Shown here piece after piece: positions 1-8,317 of a DNA stretch of 64,000 nucleotides. The translations under genes were made by a program, and so were the position numbers. How positions within the stretch are numbered: position 1 is the stretch's first letter; each line of letters starts with the position of its first letter. The DNA comes from Mucilaginibacter aurantiaciroseus (GTDB taxonomy: Bacteria; Bacteroidota; Bacteroidia; Sphingobacteriales; Sphingobacteriaceae). The stretch covers positions 124,001 through 188,000 of the forward strand of contig NZ_JAMXOF010000002.1 in the NCBI RefSeq assembly GCF_024055595.1, read 5' to 3'. Below the pieces are notes generated by a model. That model was not told the DNA's origin, did no database searches, and saw only the letters and a program-made list of their open reading frames with translations.

Positions 1-188
1 CTTAAGCCGATAAAGGCCAGTGCAATTTTGCTATGTGTTAATTGGTAAATGTAAAAGCCCAGTACAACCGTTTGCATTTGGTAGGCAAACGTAAAACAAA
101 ACCGCATGCCTAGGTACGATCTAAAATCCTTGTATTTAAGGGCTGCAAATGAGTCGGTTTTGGGTGTTATTGTTCCGTCGTCTGGCAA
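1..188 (-). CDS. MFS transporter, N-terminal part (cut by window start)
   Basis: Read on the minus strand, this frame encodes about 62 residues before the window ends. A soluble lead containing FAALKYKDFRSYLG is followed by a first membrane helix (FCFTFAYQMQTVVLGFYIYQL) and the start of a second. This N-terminal pattern, a short cytoplasmic lead with a 'F..L.....R.Y' motif and then TM1, is typical of major facilitator exporters of the enterobactin-exporter (MFS_3) type. An in-frame TAA lies five codons upstream of a TTG at 186-188, so TTG is the probable start; the first ATG (105-107) would remove conserved sequence. Substrate unknown. It lies in the same direction as, and downstream of, the M28 peptidase gene. 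Confidence 0.6.
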   Translation of the reverse strand, partial: MPDDGTITPKTDSFAALKYKDFRSYLGMRFCFTFAYQMQTVVLGFYIYQLTHSKIALAFIGL

Positions 189-255
189 TGTGGTGGTATA
201 TTAAGATTGAGGCCGCAATTTACAACAGTAAGATGCGGCCTAAAAGCAATATTGT

Positions 256-1644
256 TTAAAAAGTTAAACCGTGTTGGTCTATCAAATAAACCAATGCGGT
301 AATGGCTGCTGCGCCCAGTTCAAGTTCGCGTTTGTTTACGTTCTCAAACACATCATTAGGCGTATGGTGGATGTCGAAGTATCGTTGTGAATCAGGCCTG
401 AAACCTATTAACATAATAGATGGTCTGGTTTCTTTCAACGGGCCAATATCTGTACCGCTGCCACCGGCTATTAATCTGTCGGCTTCGTATGGTTCAAAAA
501 GTGGTTTCCATTTTTTATTGAGATCTTTTAAGAACGAGGCTGATGCGCCTTCAAAGCTAAAGCCACGTGGGGTAAAGCCGCCTTCGTCTGTTTCAATAGC
601 TGCAATGTGCTCTTCTTTATTCGCGGCAGCAACTTCGGCATATTTTAAACCGCCTTTGTGGCCATTCTCTTCATTCATAAAAAACACAGCGCGTATCGAG
701 TTTTTTGGTTTATAACCTGTAGCTTTTATAATCCTTAAAACTTCTACTGATTGCATTACACCGGTACCATCATCATGCGCCCCCTCGGCCAGGTCCCATG
801 AATCCAGGTGACCGCCAACAGTAATGAATTTATTGGGGTTTTCGATGCCTTTTATTTCGCCAATTACGTTGTATGATTTAACGTCCGGCAAAGTTTGGCA
901 GCTTTGTTTAAAGTAGAATTTAATAAGCGGCAATTTGCGTAACCTAAGCATGTTGCTCAGCTTATTTGCTGCCAAAGTAGATATAGCCGCTGCCGGGATC
1001 TTCCTGCCACCTTCGGCATAAACGGTACCGCCGGTATGTGGGTAATCATCAAGCGCCGGGGTTATAGAACGTACAATGGCACCAACCGCGCCATATTTGG
1101 CTGCTGCTGATGGGCCTGCAAAACGCTGCACACCTGCCGCGCCGTAGCCCGCGCCGGTCTCGATAAAGCGCTGATCGAACGGGCCGTTAAAGAAAACTAT
1201 TTTGCCTTTTATAACGCTCTCGCCAAGCGCATCTAATTCTTTTATGCTGCGTACTTCCACAATATTTGCAGTGATACCTGCCGCAGGTGTGCCTACCGAC
1301 ATGCCCAGGGCCGCTATTGGTACTGCTATTTTATTTTTACCGTCAATAATATAACCCTGCTCTTTATCGCCGCGTACCCAATGCGGTACCATTACTTCTT
1401 GTAGGTAAACTTTATCAAAGCCGTAACCATCCATCAGTTTCTTGCTCCACTCTACAGATTTTGCTGCACCTGCCGAGCCGCTTAAACGCTGGCCTATTTT
1501 TTTACATAGGTAGCGCAGGTTTTCATAACATTGGCCATTAACCAGGACCTCGTCGTAAAACTTACGGATCTGCAAAGAATCTTGCGCTTGCGACGCTAGA
1601 GTTGTTACTAATAAAACGAAAGAAAGGAGGAAGGTTTTTTTCAT
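256..1644 (-). CDS. Secreted M28 family zinc peptidase with PA domain
   Basis: Probable exported metallopeptidase of family M28, in the plasma glutamate carboxypeptidase-like branch, 462 residues. The N-terminus is a signal peptide ending near SQAQ. A protease-associated (PA) insert lies at about residues 100-230. The di-zinc site is visible: the HLDSWD motif and an Asp in AHDDGTGV near residues 277-290, EEN near 325, an acidic residue in ETDEGG near 350, and the final His in HHTPNDV near 427. These fit an aminopeptidase or dipeptidase acting in the periplasm or at the surface. It is 53 nt downstream of recG on the same strand, but no functional link is evident. The substrate cannot be told from sequence. 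Confidence 0.9.
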   Translation of the reverse strand: MKKTFLLSFVLLVTTLASQAQDSLQIRKFYDEVLVNGQCYENLRYLCKKIGQRLSGSAGAAKSVEWSKKLMDGYGFDKVYLQEVMVPHWVRGDKEQGYIIDGKNKIAVPIAALGMSVGTPAAGITANIVEVRSIKELDALGESVIKGKIVFFNGPFDQRFIETGAGYGAAGVQRFAGPSAAAKYGAVGAIVRSITPALDDYPHTGGTVYAEGGRKIPAAAISTLAANKLSNMLRLRKLPLIKFYFKQSCQTLPDVKSYNVIGEIKGIENPNKFITVGGHLDSWDLAEGAHDDGTGVMQSVEVLRIIKATGYKPKNSIRAVFFMNEENGHKGGLKYAEVAAANKEEHIAAIETDEGGFTPRGFSFEGASASFLKDLNKKWKPLFEPYEADRLIAGGSGTDIGPLKETRPSIMLIGFRPDSQRYFDIHHTPNDVFENVNKRELELGAAAITALVYLIDQHGLTF

Positions 1645-1697
1645 GATAGGATGCGTTCAAGCAAATGTAATATTTGCCACGCATTTTAGCATGTGTT

Positions 1698-3806
1698 TTA
1701 TGATATTTTATCCCAGCTTAACCCGGCATTTTTTGCCTGGAAAGTTAAGTTCAGGATCTGATTTTCGGGAGCAGTCAGTTGCGGGTCTTTCTCAAATATT
1801 TCGATAACGAGGTTTCGTGCTTGCTGTAATATTTCCTGGTCGGTGGTTAAGTCGGCAATTTTCAAGTCTAATACGCCGCTTTGCTGGGTGCCTTCGATGT
1901 TACCGGGGCCGCGCAGCTGCATATCAATCTCCGCTATCTCGAAACCGTTATTGGTTTTTACCATGGTGTTTAAACGGATGCGGCCATCGTGGCTCAGCTT
2001 TTCGTTACTCATCAAAACACAAAAGGATTGCTCGGCGCCACGGCCAACCCGGCCACGTAACTGGTGCAATTGCGATAGGCCAAAACGCTCGGCATTTTCA
2101 ATGATCATTACAGATGCATTGGGCACATTTACACCTACCTCTATCACGGTGGTGGCTACCATTATCTGCGTTTCGCCTTTTACAAAGCGCTGCATTTCAA
2201 AATCTTTTTCGGCGGCCTTTAATTTGCCGTGCACTACACTGATACGATATTGCGGCAACGGAAACTCGCGCGACATAATCTCGATGCCGCTCTCCAGGTT
2301 TTTAAGGTCCAGTTTTTCGCTTTCTTTTATCAGCGGGTATACTACATAAACCTGTCGCCCTTTGGTAATTTCGTCTTTTATAAAACCAAACATGCGCAGG
2401 CGCCGGGTTTCGTAATAATGTACGGTTTTGATAGGTTTGCGGCCGGCTGGGAGTTCGTCAATTACCGAGATGTCCAAATCGCCGTACATTGTCATGGCCA
2501 GGGTGCGGGGGATAGGGGTGGCCGTCATTACCAAAATGTGTGGCGGTACCACATTTTTTCGCCATAATTTCGCTCTTTGTTCAACCCCAAAACGATGCTG
2601 CTCATCTATCACCACCATGCCCAGGTTTTTATATTGCACTTTGTCTTCAATAAGCGCGTGGGTGCCTATCAGGATATTAAGCGTGCCATCTTCCAGTTTC
2701 TCGTGGATAACCTTTCGGGCTTTGTTAGGTACCGATCCGGTAAGCAAGGCCACCTCTATAAAACCATCGCCCACTAAACTTTTGATGGTTTGGTAGTGCT
2801 GATTAGCCAAAATTTCGGTAGGGGCCATAATGCAGGTTTGGAAACCATTATCGATCGCTATAAGCATGCTCATTAGGGCTACCACCGTTTTGCCGCTACC
2901 CACATCACCTTGTAAAAGGCGGTTCATTTGTACGCCGCGCTGGGTATCCGTTCGGATCTCTTTCAGTACCCGCTTCTGTGGATTGGTTAACTCGAAAGGT
3001 AATTTATCGTGGTAAAAATCATTAAAGTAATGGCCTACCTTATCAAATATATTTCCTTTGAATTTTTGTGTGCGTGTTAATTTAGTTTTTAATAGCTTTA
3101 GTTGCAGGAAGAATAGTTCCTCAAACTTTAATCGGTATTGTGCCTCCTTTAATTGATTAGCATCATTAGGCGAATGGATGTTGCGGTAGCTCTCCTGCCT
3201 TCCCGCCAGTTTAAACCGGTTGAGGATGTAGGCCGGTAAATTCTCGTGAATGTCTTTAGCGGTTTGCTCAAGTAAGGCCGCTATCAGCTTTTGCAGGCCT
3301 TTACTATCTAAACTAAATTGCTTTAATTTTTCGGTTGAGTTGTAGGCCGGCTGAAGGGTTAAGTTGCCTTTTTGCTGCGGAGCGCCCGGTAGATATAGAT
3401 CCATTTCAGGGTGGGCCATTTGGGCCTTACAGTTAAAAAAACCCGGCTTGCCAAATATCACATACACTTTACCAGGGATGAGCATCTTCTCGGCCCATTT
3501 GATACCCTGGAACCATACCAGTTCAATAATGCCGGTATCGTCATTAGCTTGTACTACTAAACGCTTGGTCCGCTTTTCGCCAATAAGTTCTTTTCTTGTT
3601 ACCCTTGCAAGCACCTGTACGTAGGGCATATCGGGTTGGATATCCTTGATTTTGTAAAATCGGGTACGGTCTATATACTTATAAGGAAAGTGCTTTAGCA
3701 GGTCTTCAAAATTGTTTATCTGCAATTCTTTTTTAAGCACATCCGCACGGGCTATGCCTACACCTTTTAAATATTCAATGGGTGTATGAAAATGCAGTTT
3801 ATCCAA
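1698..3806 (-). CDS. recG: ATP-dependent DNA helicase RecG
   Basis: Superfamily 2 helicase that remodels stalled replication forks and Holliday junctions; 702 residues is the usual length. The N-terminal wedge/OB region (about residues 1-250) holds the IEYLKGVG start and an HFPYKYIDRT motif. The helicase core shows Walker A GDVGSGKT near residue 300, a DEQH box near 402, MTATPIPRT (motif III) shortly after, and QLRGRVGRG (motif VI) near 585. All key residues are present. The gene is 13 nt downstream of ridA and probably co-transcribed with it. The chosen ATG gives MDKLHFHTPIEYLKGVG, the normal Bacteroidota N-terminus. Confidence 0.97.
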   Translation of the reverse strand: MDKLHFHTPIEYLKGVGIARADVLKKELQINNFEDLLKHFPYKYIDRTRFYKIKDIQPDMPYVQVLARVTRKELIGEKRTKRLVVQANDDTGIIELVWFQGIKWAEKMLIPGKVYVIFGKPGFFNCKAQMAHPEMDLYLPGAPQQKGNLTLQPAYNSTEKLKQFSLDSKGLQKLIAALLEQTAKDIHENLPAYILNRFKLAGRQESYRNIHSPNDANQLKEAQYRLKFEELFFLQLKLLKTKLTRTQKFKGNIFDKVGHYFNDFYHDKLPFELTNPQKRVLKEIRTDTQRGVQMNRLLQGDVGSGKTVVALMSMLIAIDNGFQTCIMAPTEILANQHYQTIKSLVGDGFIEVALLTGSVPNKARKVIHEKLEDGTLNILIGTHALIEDKVQYKNLGMVVIDEQHRFGVEQRAKLWRKNVVPPHILVMTATPIPRTLAMTMYGDLDISVIDELPAGRKPIKTVHYYETRRLRMFGFIKDEITKGRQVYVVYPLIKESEKLDLKNLESGIEIMSREFPLPQYRISVVHGKLKAAEKDFEMQRFVKGETQIMVATTVIEVGVNVPNASVMIIENAERFGLSQLHQLRGRVGRGAEQSFCVLMSNEKLSHDGRIRLNTMVKTNNGFEIAEIDMQLRGPGNIEGTQQSGVLDLKIADLTTDQEILQQARNLVIEIFEKDPQLTAPENQILNLTFQAKNAGLSWDKIS

Positions 3807-3819
3807 TTTTCTATCCTGA

Positions 3820-4200
3820 TCAGGGTTTTAAAGCAATTACAGAGATCTCTACATTAACACCTTTTGGCAGGGCTGATACCTGCACGGTTTCGCGCGCCGG
3901 GAAATCAGCTGTAAAGTATGAACCATATACTTCGTTAACTTGTGCAAAGGTTTGCATATCTGTTAAAAAGATGGTGGTTTTAATAATGGCATCAAAACCT
4001 ATACCGGCCTCAGTTAGTATAGCTTTAAGGTTTTCCATAACCAAAGTAGCCTCGTCGGTAATGCCGGTGGTGATGATCTCGCCTGTTTTTGGGTTAGCCG
4101 GAATTTGGCCGGATACAAAAAGTAAACCGTTGGCAGCTACTGCCTGGCTATACGGGCCTATTGGCGCAGGTGCATTATTAGTATTGATGATGGTTTTCAC
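3820..4200 (-). CDS. ridA: RidA family reactive imine/enamine deaminase
   Basis: Small trimeric cytosolic protein (126 residues) of the Rid/YjgF/UK114 family, which hydrolyses reactive 2-aminoacrylate and other imines released by PLP enzymes. The characteristic N-terminus NAPAPIGPYSQAV, the FVSGQIP segment and a catalytic Arg in the PARETVQVSALPKG segment are all present, so this looks like an active RidA member rather than a divergent one. It lies between a 47-residue membrane protein gene (21 nt upstream) and recG (13 nt downstream), all on the minus strand, suggesting one transcript. Confidence 0.95.
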   Translation of the reverse strand: MKTIINTNNAPAPIGPYSQAVAANGLLFVSGQIPANPKTGEIITTGITDEATLVMENLKAILTEAGIGFDAIIKTTIFLTDMQTFAQVNEVYGSYFTADFPARETVQVSALPKGVNVEISVIALKP

Positions 4201-4221
4201 GATAGTGTTTGTATTATGAAA

Positions 4222-4365
4222 TTACTTTTTTAGGATGAACCACTGGATAAGTTTCCAGGTAATGCCGGCCAAAAACATAGTGATGGCAATGGCATTTATA
4301 ACATGCATAACCTTTAGGTTAAAGCTGGTGGGCCTGTTTGGGTCTTTTTTTCTAAAGAAGTACAT
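4222..4365 (-). CDS. Small single-pass membrane protein, 47 residues
   Basis: An ATG at 4363-4365 opens a 47-codon frame ending in TAA at 4222-4224. The protein starts MYFFRKKDPNRPTSFNLK, then has one hydrophobic helix (about residues 21-44) and a basic tail ILKK. The charged, proline-containing head followed by one helix resembles short conserved proteins in Sphingobacteriaceae (possibly the DUF6728 group; recalled, not checked). It is upstream of ridA and recG on the same strand with a 21-nt gap, so it may lead that operon. Function unknown. It is short enough to be missed by length cut-offs, but codon use matches its neighbours and its position within the operon supports translation. Confidence 0.65.
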   Translation of the reverse strand: MYFFRKKDPNRPTSFNLKVMHVINAIAITMFLAGITWKLIQWFILKK

Positions 4366-4380
4366 AACACAAATTTAATA

Positions 4381-4420
4381 AAAAAAAAGAAAGCCCTCCG
4401 AGTTATTCGGAAGGCTTCTT
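4381..4420 (-). terminator. Rho-independent terminator of the OmpA-family gene
   Basis: On the minus strand AAGCCTTCCGA pairs with TCGGAGGGCTT across a short AATAAC-type loop and is followed by a run of about nine T. It starts roughly 20 nt after the OmpA-family stop codon, in the right orientation. Confidence 0.85.
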
Positions 4421-4442
4421 AAATAATATTTTTATTTAGATA

Positions 4443-5819
4443 TTATTTTTGTTTGAAGGCAACACGACGGTTAGCAACACGTCCTTCTTCAGTTGAGTTA
4501 TCAGCAATTGGGTTAGTTTCACCAAAACCTTTAACTTTTAATTTTGATGCAGCAACACCAGAGTTAACTAAGTAAGTTTTTACAGAGTTAGCACGGTCAC
4601 GTGATAATGATATGTTGTGAGCAGCAGTACCCTCAGATGAAGCGTAACCGTTAATCTCAGCAGTTTTACCAGATGAACGTAAGTCTGCTGAAGTTGCATC
4701 TAATACTGGGTAAGAAGAAGTTCTTAATACCGAGCTATCAAATTCAAACTGAATGTTTGAGTAAGCAGCAGCAGTTGACACAGCAACAGTTGAATCAGCT
4801 TTTGGGAATACGATAACGCAACCAGAACCGTCAACAACGCTACCAGCAGGAGTGTTAGGGCATTTGTCAAATTGATCAGAAACGCCGTCACCATCAGAAT
4901 CTTTCTTAAGATCAGTAACTGCGTTTTCAACGTTAGTTACACGGCCTTTAAGAGCTTCAACTTCTTGGCGTAAAGCGGCATCGTACAATTCGTCGTACAT
5001 CATTGCAACCGGGTTAACCCATTCTAAGCTCGGTTTTGATTTCGAACCTAAAGTGAATTCTAAACCACCGTAACCGTATGAGTAGTGATCTTTAGAGTTT
5101 CGTGCGTTTTTAACGCCATCAAAGTTGCTACCATCAATAAAGTTCTGAGTATAACCAAAGTTTAATGCAACTACGTCACTTAAGCGGAATTTTACACCAA
5201 CACCAACTGGTACTACAAATTCTCTAATGTACCTACCACTACCTGGCGCACCACCGGCAGCACCGTCTTTGTAGTTAAAAGGAATACCAGCACTAGTTAC
5301 ACCTATAGGGTTGTACATAGCTAAACCAGCACCTGCGTTGATGAAAAAGTTAACAGAGTTTTTACGACGAATAAAGTCGATAGTTGCAACGTTAATAACA
5401 CCACTTAAAGTAGCTTGGTAAAATTTAGTTGAGTAGATACCTGGGTTACCAGCGATGCTGCTGTTATCGCCAGAAACTTTACCACCACGTACATCTAATT
5501 GTAAACCAAAGTTGTGACCTAATTGATCACGCACAGAGATACCGTAACCTAATTCGATGTTTTTGTTTCTAAAGTCGTTACCACCACCAGTTGCAAGAAC
5601 TTGTGAGGTTGCGCCGACGTTTAAACCGATGCTCCAGGTTTTGTACTGACCTCTTCCGCCAAATACTTTAGCGGTAGTTGCGGTTGATGACATTGTTGTG
5701 TCTGCCATGGTTTTAGTGGTAACGGTTTTAGTGCTGTCTGTTTGCGCACTTACCATACCAGCAACCAGCAGAGAAGCAAATGATAATGCTACTGATTTCT
5801 TTAATGTAGAGTAATTCAT
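4443..5819 (-). CDS. OmpA-family outer-membrane protein with TSP3 repeat
   Basis: 458-residue envelope protein. The start is set at 5819 (MNYSTLKKSVALSF), because this gives a clean signal peptide ending SAQ; an upstream in-frame ATG at 5858 would add 13 residues before it. After an Ala/Thr-rich linker comes an eight-stranded-barrel-like region (about 60-270), a short helical segment, a calcium-binding thrombospondin-3-type repeat (DSDGDGVSDQFDKCPNTPAG, near 313) and a C-terminal OmpA peptidoglycan-binding domain (about 350-458) with NIQFEFDSSVLR and the NPIADNSTEEGRVANRRV signature. Probable role: anchoring the outer membrane to the wall. The A/T-rich, uniform codon use and a strong terminator suggest high expression. 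Confidence 0.93.
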   Translation of the reverse strand: MNYSTLKKSVALSFASLLVAGMVSAQTDSTKTVTTKTMADTTMSSTATTAKVFGGRGQYKTWSIGLNVGATSQVLATGGGNDFRNKNIELGYGISVRDQLGHNFGLQLDVRGGKVSGDNSSIAGNPGIYSTKFYQATLSGVINVATIDFIRRKNSVNFFINAGAGLAMYNPIGVTSAGIPFNYKDGAAGGAPGSGRYIREFVVPVGVGVKFRLSDVVALNFGYTQNFIDGSNFDGVKNARNSKDHYSYGYGGLEFTLGSKSKPSLEWVNPVAMMYDELYDAALRQEVEALKGRVTNVENAVTDLKKDSDGDGVSDQFDKCPNTPAGSVVDGSGCVIVFPKADSTVAVSTAAAYSNIQFEFDSSVLRTSSYPVLDATSADLRSSGKTAEINGYASSEGTAAHNISLSRDRANSVKTYLVNSGVAASKLKVKGFGETNPIADNSTEEGRVANRRVAFKQK

Positions 5820-5855
5820 AGTTTTAAGATTAAACGATTTAATTGTGATTTTTTT

Positions 5856-5863
5856 CAAAATTA
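5856..5863 (-). promoter_or_regulatory. Candidate -7 promoter box for the OmpA-family gene
   Basis: The minus strand reads TAATTTTG, matching the Bacteroidota -7 consensus TAnnTTTG, 37 nt upstream of the chosen ATG. No convincing -33 TTTG at the ideal 19-21 nt distance was found, so this is tentative. Confidence 0.4.
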
Positions 5864-5967
5864 GTAATTATGTTTGAAACAAATACCAAATCTTGTTCCA
5901 ATATTCACAATATCTACTACAATCAATAGTAATAATTTGTTTTTTTAAAATCAATATTTTATATCCC

Positions 5968-7260
5968 ATGAAATATCTACCTGTTAACGAACAGTTATTT
6001 ACAAATAATAGAAAAAATTTCGTTTCGCGAATAAAACCCAACTCAATAGCTATATTTCACTCCAATGACGAATATCCAAGAAATGGCGACCAAAACTTCA
6101 TTTTTAAGCAAAACCCCGATTTTTATTACCTCACAGGCGTAGACCAGGAGCAAAGCATATTGGTTTTATATCCCGATTGTCCTAATCAGCGATACAAAGA
6201 AGTACTTTTTTTAAGACAAACTAACGACCATATTGCCGTTTGGGAAGGACACAAGTACACTAAAGAAGAAGCACGCAAAGCATCGGGCATCCAAAACATA
6301 TATTGGTTACAGGAATATGATACCGTTTTGCATACTGTAATAAACTATTCAGATAATATATATATCAATACTAATGAGAACGATAGGTATGCACATACAG
6401 TACCCTATCGCGACCTGAGGATGCTGGAGACCCTGCGTCAGAAATACCCGCTGCATCATTACGAAAGATCGGCCCTTATACTGCGCGATCTGCGTGTTGT
6501 GAAATCGGAAATTGAGGTAGAACTTACCCAAAAGGCATGTGATATAACAAGAGACGCATTCATCCGTGTACTAAAATTTGTACAACCCGGCGTAGCCGAG
6601 TACGAAATAGAGGCCGAAATAACCCATGAGTTTTTAAAACAGCGTGCAACAGGGCATGCTTACAACCCAATTATAGCATCGGGCAAAAACGCTATTGTAC
6701 TACATTATATAGACAATAACCAAGTTTGTGGCGATGGCGATGTGATCCTGTTTGACTGGGCTGCAGAATACGCCAACTACAATGCCGATATGAGCCGCTC
6801 TATCCCGGTGAATGGCCGTTTCACTAAACGCCAGCGCCAGGTGTATGATGCTGTATTGCGTGTATTTCGCGCGGCAAGTAAAATGATTGTTGCAGGTACG
6901 GTTTGGAACGAATATCATGACGAGGTAGGCAAAATAATGGCAGGCGAGCTGATAGATCTGGGCTTGTTATCAAAACATGATGTTGATAAGCAGGACCCCA
7001 AATCGCCTTTATATAAAAAGTATTTTATGCACGGGACATCGCACCACCTTGGGTTAGATGTGCACGATTTTGCAAGCCGCTACAAACCGTTCGAGGTTGG
7101 TAACATCCTTACCTGCGAGCCGGGCATCTACATCCCCGAAGAAGGCTTGGGCATCCGTTTAGAAAACAACATTTTGATCACCAAAGATGGTAACTACGAC
7201 CTGATGGCGCATATCCCTATTGAGGCGGAGGAGATTGAAGAGTTGATGAACTCGAAATAG
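5968..7260 (+). CDS. Xaa-Pro aminopeptidase (M24B family)
   Basis: 430-residue cytosolic metallopeptidase that removes N-terminal residues before proline. The start is the ATG at 5968 (MKYLPVNEQLFTNNRKNF); an in-frame extension to 5893 encodes an atypical lead and was rejected. The N-terminal aminopeptidase-P domain occupies about residues 1-150. The M24 'pita-bread' domain follows with the metal ligands: Asp in FDWAAEY and Asp in NADMSRS (about 262-272), His in HGTSHHLGLDVHD (about 355), Glu in CEPGIYIPEEG (about 383) and Glu in GIRLENN. It is divergent from the OmpA-family gene and convergent with meaB. Confidence 0.93.
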   Translation: MKYLPVNEQLFTNNRKNFVSRIKPNSIAIFHSNDEYPRNGDQNFIFKQNPDFYYLTGVDQEQSILVLYPDCPNQRYKEVLFLRQTNDHIAVWEGHKYTKEEARKASGIQNIYWLQEYDTVLHTVINYSDNIYINTNENDRYAHTVPYRDLRMLETLRQKYPLHHYERSALILRDLRVVKSEIEVELTQKACDITRDAFIRVLKFVQPGVAEYEIEAEITHEFLKQRATGHAYNPIIASGKNAIVLHYIDNNQVCGDGDVILFDWAAEYANYNADMSRSIPVNGRFTKRQRQVYDAVLRVFRAASKMIVAGTVWNEYHDEVGKIMAGELIDLGLLSKHDVDKQDPKSPLYKKYFMHGTSHHLGLDVHDFASRYKPFEVGNILTCEPGIYIPEEGLGIRLENNILITKDGNYDLMAHIPIEAEEIEELMNSK

Positions 7261-7261
7261 T

Positions 7262-7317
7262 GAGTGGTTGATTGGGTGAGTGGTGATTAGTTAACCATTC
7301 ACTCACTTAATTTAACT
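7262..7317. repeat. Imperfect inverted repeat between convergent genes
   Basis: GTGAGTGG near 7276 is complementary to CCATTCACTCAC near 7298, inside a GAGTG/ATTAG-rich low-complexity stretch. It lies between the stop codons of the aminopeptidase and meaB and could act as a two-way terminator, though it has no strong T-tract. Confidence 0.4.
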
Positions 7318-7319
7318 AA

Positions 7320-8213
7320 TTACCCAACATAGTTGGATGCGAACTGATAGATGTTAAAGTCATCATTAACTAAAGCCCTGGCAAGATCCTGCTGAAGTTT
7401 TTGCTTTTCTATCCCCATCATTTTATTTTGCTGGATAATGTTGTACACCTTTTGAGTGAGCAGTAACTCGCGGCGGGTATTTTTGGTTTTTTTGTTTGAT
7501 AAGATAAAATTGGCAATGGCATCTATCCCCTCGTTTTTGGATGCCACCGTTTTAAATATGGGCAGCTTACCATCCTTACTTTGTAGTAATATCTTTTTAA
7601 GGTTGTTGATGAACAGGTCGGCGCCATCCCTGTCGGCTTTGTTGATGATAAAGGCATCGGCAATTTCCATCAATCCCGATTTGATGTTCTGGATCTCATC
7701 ACCAGCCTCGGGTACCAACATTACAAAGGTAAGGTCGGCAAGGCCTGCAACCTCCACTTCTGATTGTCCTACGCCAACGGTTTCCACAATAATATGATCA
7801 AAGCCAGATGCACGTAGTACATCCGTCATCTCGATGGTTTTGGCAGATAACCCACCCAACGAACCACGCGTAGCAAGCGACCGGATAAAAACATCCGGGT
7901 GGTTAAAGTGCGAGGCCATGCGGATGCGGTCGCCCAGTAATGATCCAAAGTTAAAAGGTGACGTAGGGTCTATAGCCAGTACGGCTACTTTTTTACCTTG
8001 TTGCACCAGGGTATTAATAATGGCATTTACCAGCGTGCTTTTACCTGCGCCAGGCGGGCCTGTTATACCTATAATAGGTGTATGTATATTAAAAATAAGG
8101 CTTTTTAAAAGCTGGGTGCTGCCGGTAAGGCTGTTTTCCACTATAGTTAACGCCCGCGCTACCGATCTAAAATCGGTGCAGGTAGGTGTTATATAGGGTG
8201 TGGATGCGGCCAT
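7320..8213 (-). CDS. meaB: Methylmalonyl-CoA mutase-associated GTPase MeaB
   Basis: 297-residue G3E-type P-loop GTPase that gates cofactor loading and protects B12-dependent methylmalonyl-CoA mutase. Visible motifs are the P-loop GPPGAGKST, the AIDPTSPF segment, ETVGVGQSEVEVA (switch/Walker B) and NKADRDGAD (guanine specificity). Length and order are normal for the MeaB/ArgK family. No mutase gene lies in this window, so it is a stand-alone copy. The window also carries B12-dependent metH, so the cell evidently has a cobalamin supply. Confidence 0.94.
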   Translation of the reverse strand: MAASTPYITPTCTDFRSVARALTIVENSLTGSTQLLKSLIFNIHTPIIGITGPPGAGKSTLVNAIINTLVQQGKKVAVLAIDPTSPFNFGSLLGDRIRMASHFNHPDVFIRSLATRGSLGGLSAKTIEMTDVLRASGFDHIIVETVGVGQSEVEVAGLADLTFVMLVPEAGDEIQNIKSGLMEIADAFIINKADRDGADLFINNLKKILLQSKDGKLPIFKTVASKNEGIDAIANFILSNKKTKNTRRELLLTQKVYNIIQQNKMMGIEKQKLQQDLARALVNDDFNIYQFASNYVG

Positions 8214-8283
8214 GTATCAAAGAAACAAAAATACGCGTTAATTAATCAAGCCATAATAATATAAATGAACAAGCTTAGATAAT

Positions 8284-8291
8284 TATATTTG
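8284..8291 (+). promoter_or_regulatory. Candidate -7 promoter box for the glycosyltransferase operon
   Basis: TATATTTG matches TAnnTTTG and lies 26 nt upstream of the TTG start of the GT9 gene. No clear -33 element was seen. Confidence 0.45.
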
Positions 8292-8317
8292 CAGCACATA
8301 CATATATATACAGTAGT

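Noticed and set aside
302..715. 137-codon plus-strand frame opposite the M28 peptidase
   Set aside because: It is antisense to a gene with full catalytic motifs and shows no domain of its own; the same holds for the other long frames opposite recG, metH, the GH144-like genes and susC.
5820..5858. Upstream ATG of the OmpA-family gene (13-residue extension)
   Set aside because: It would put extra residues ahead of a complete signal peptide and overlaps the -7 promoter box.
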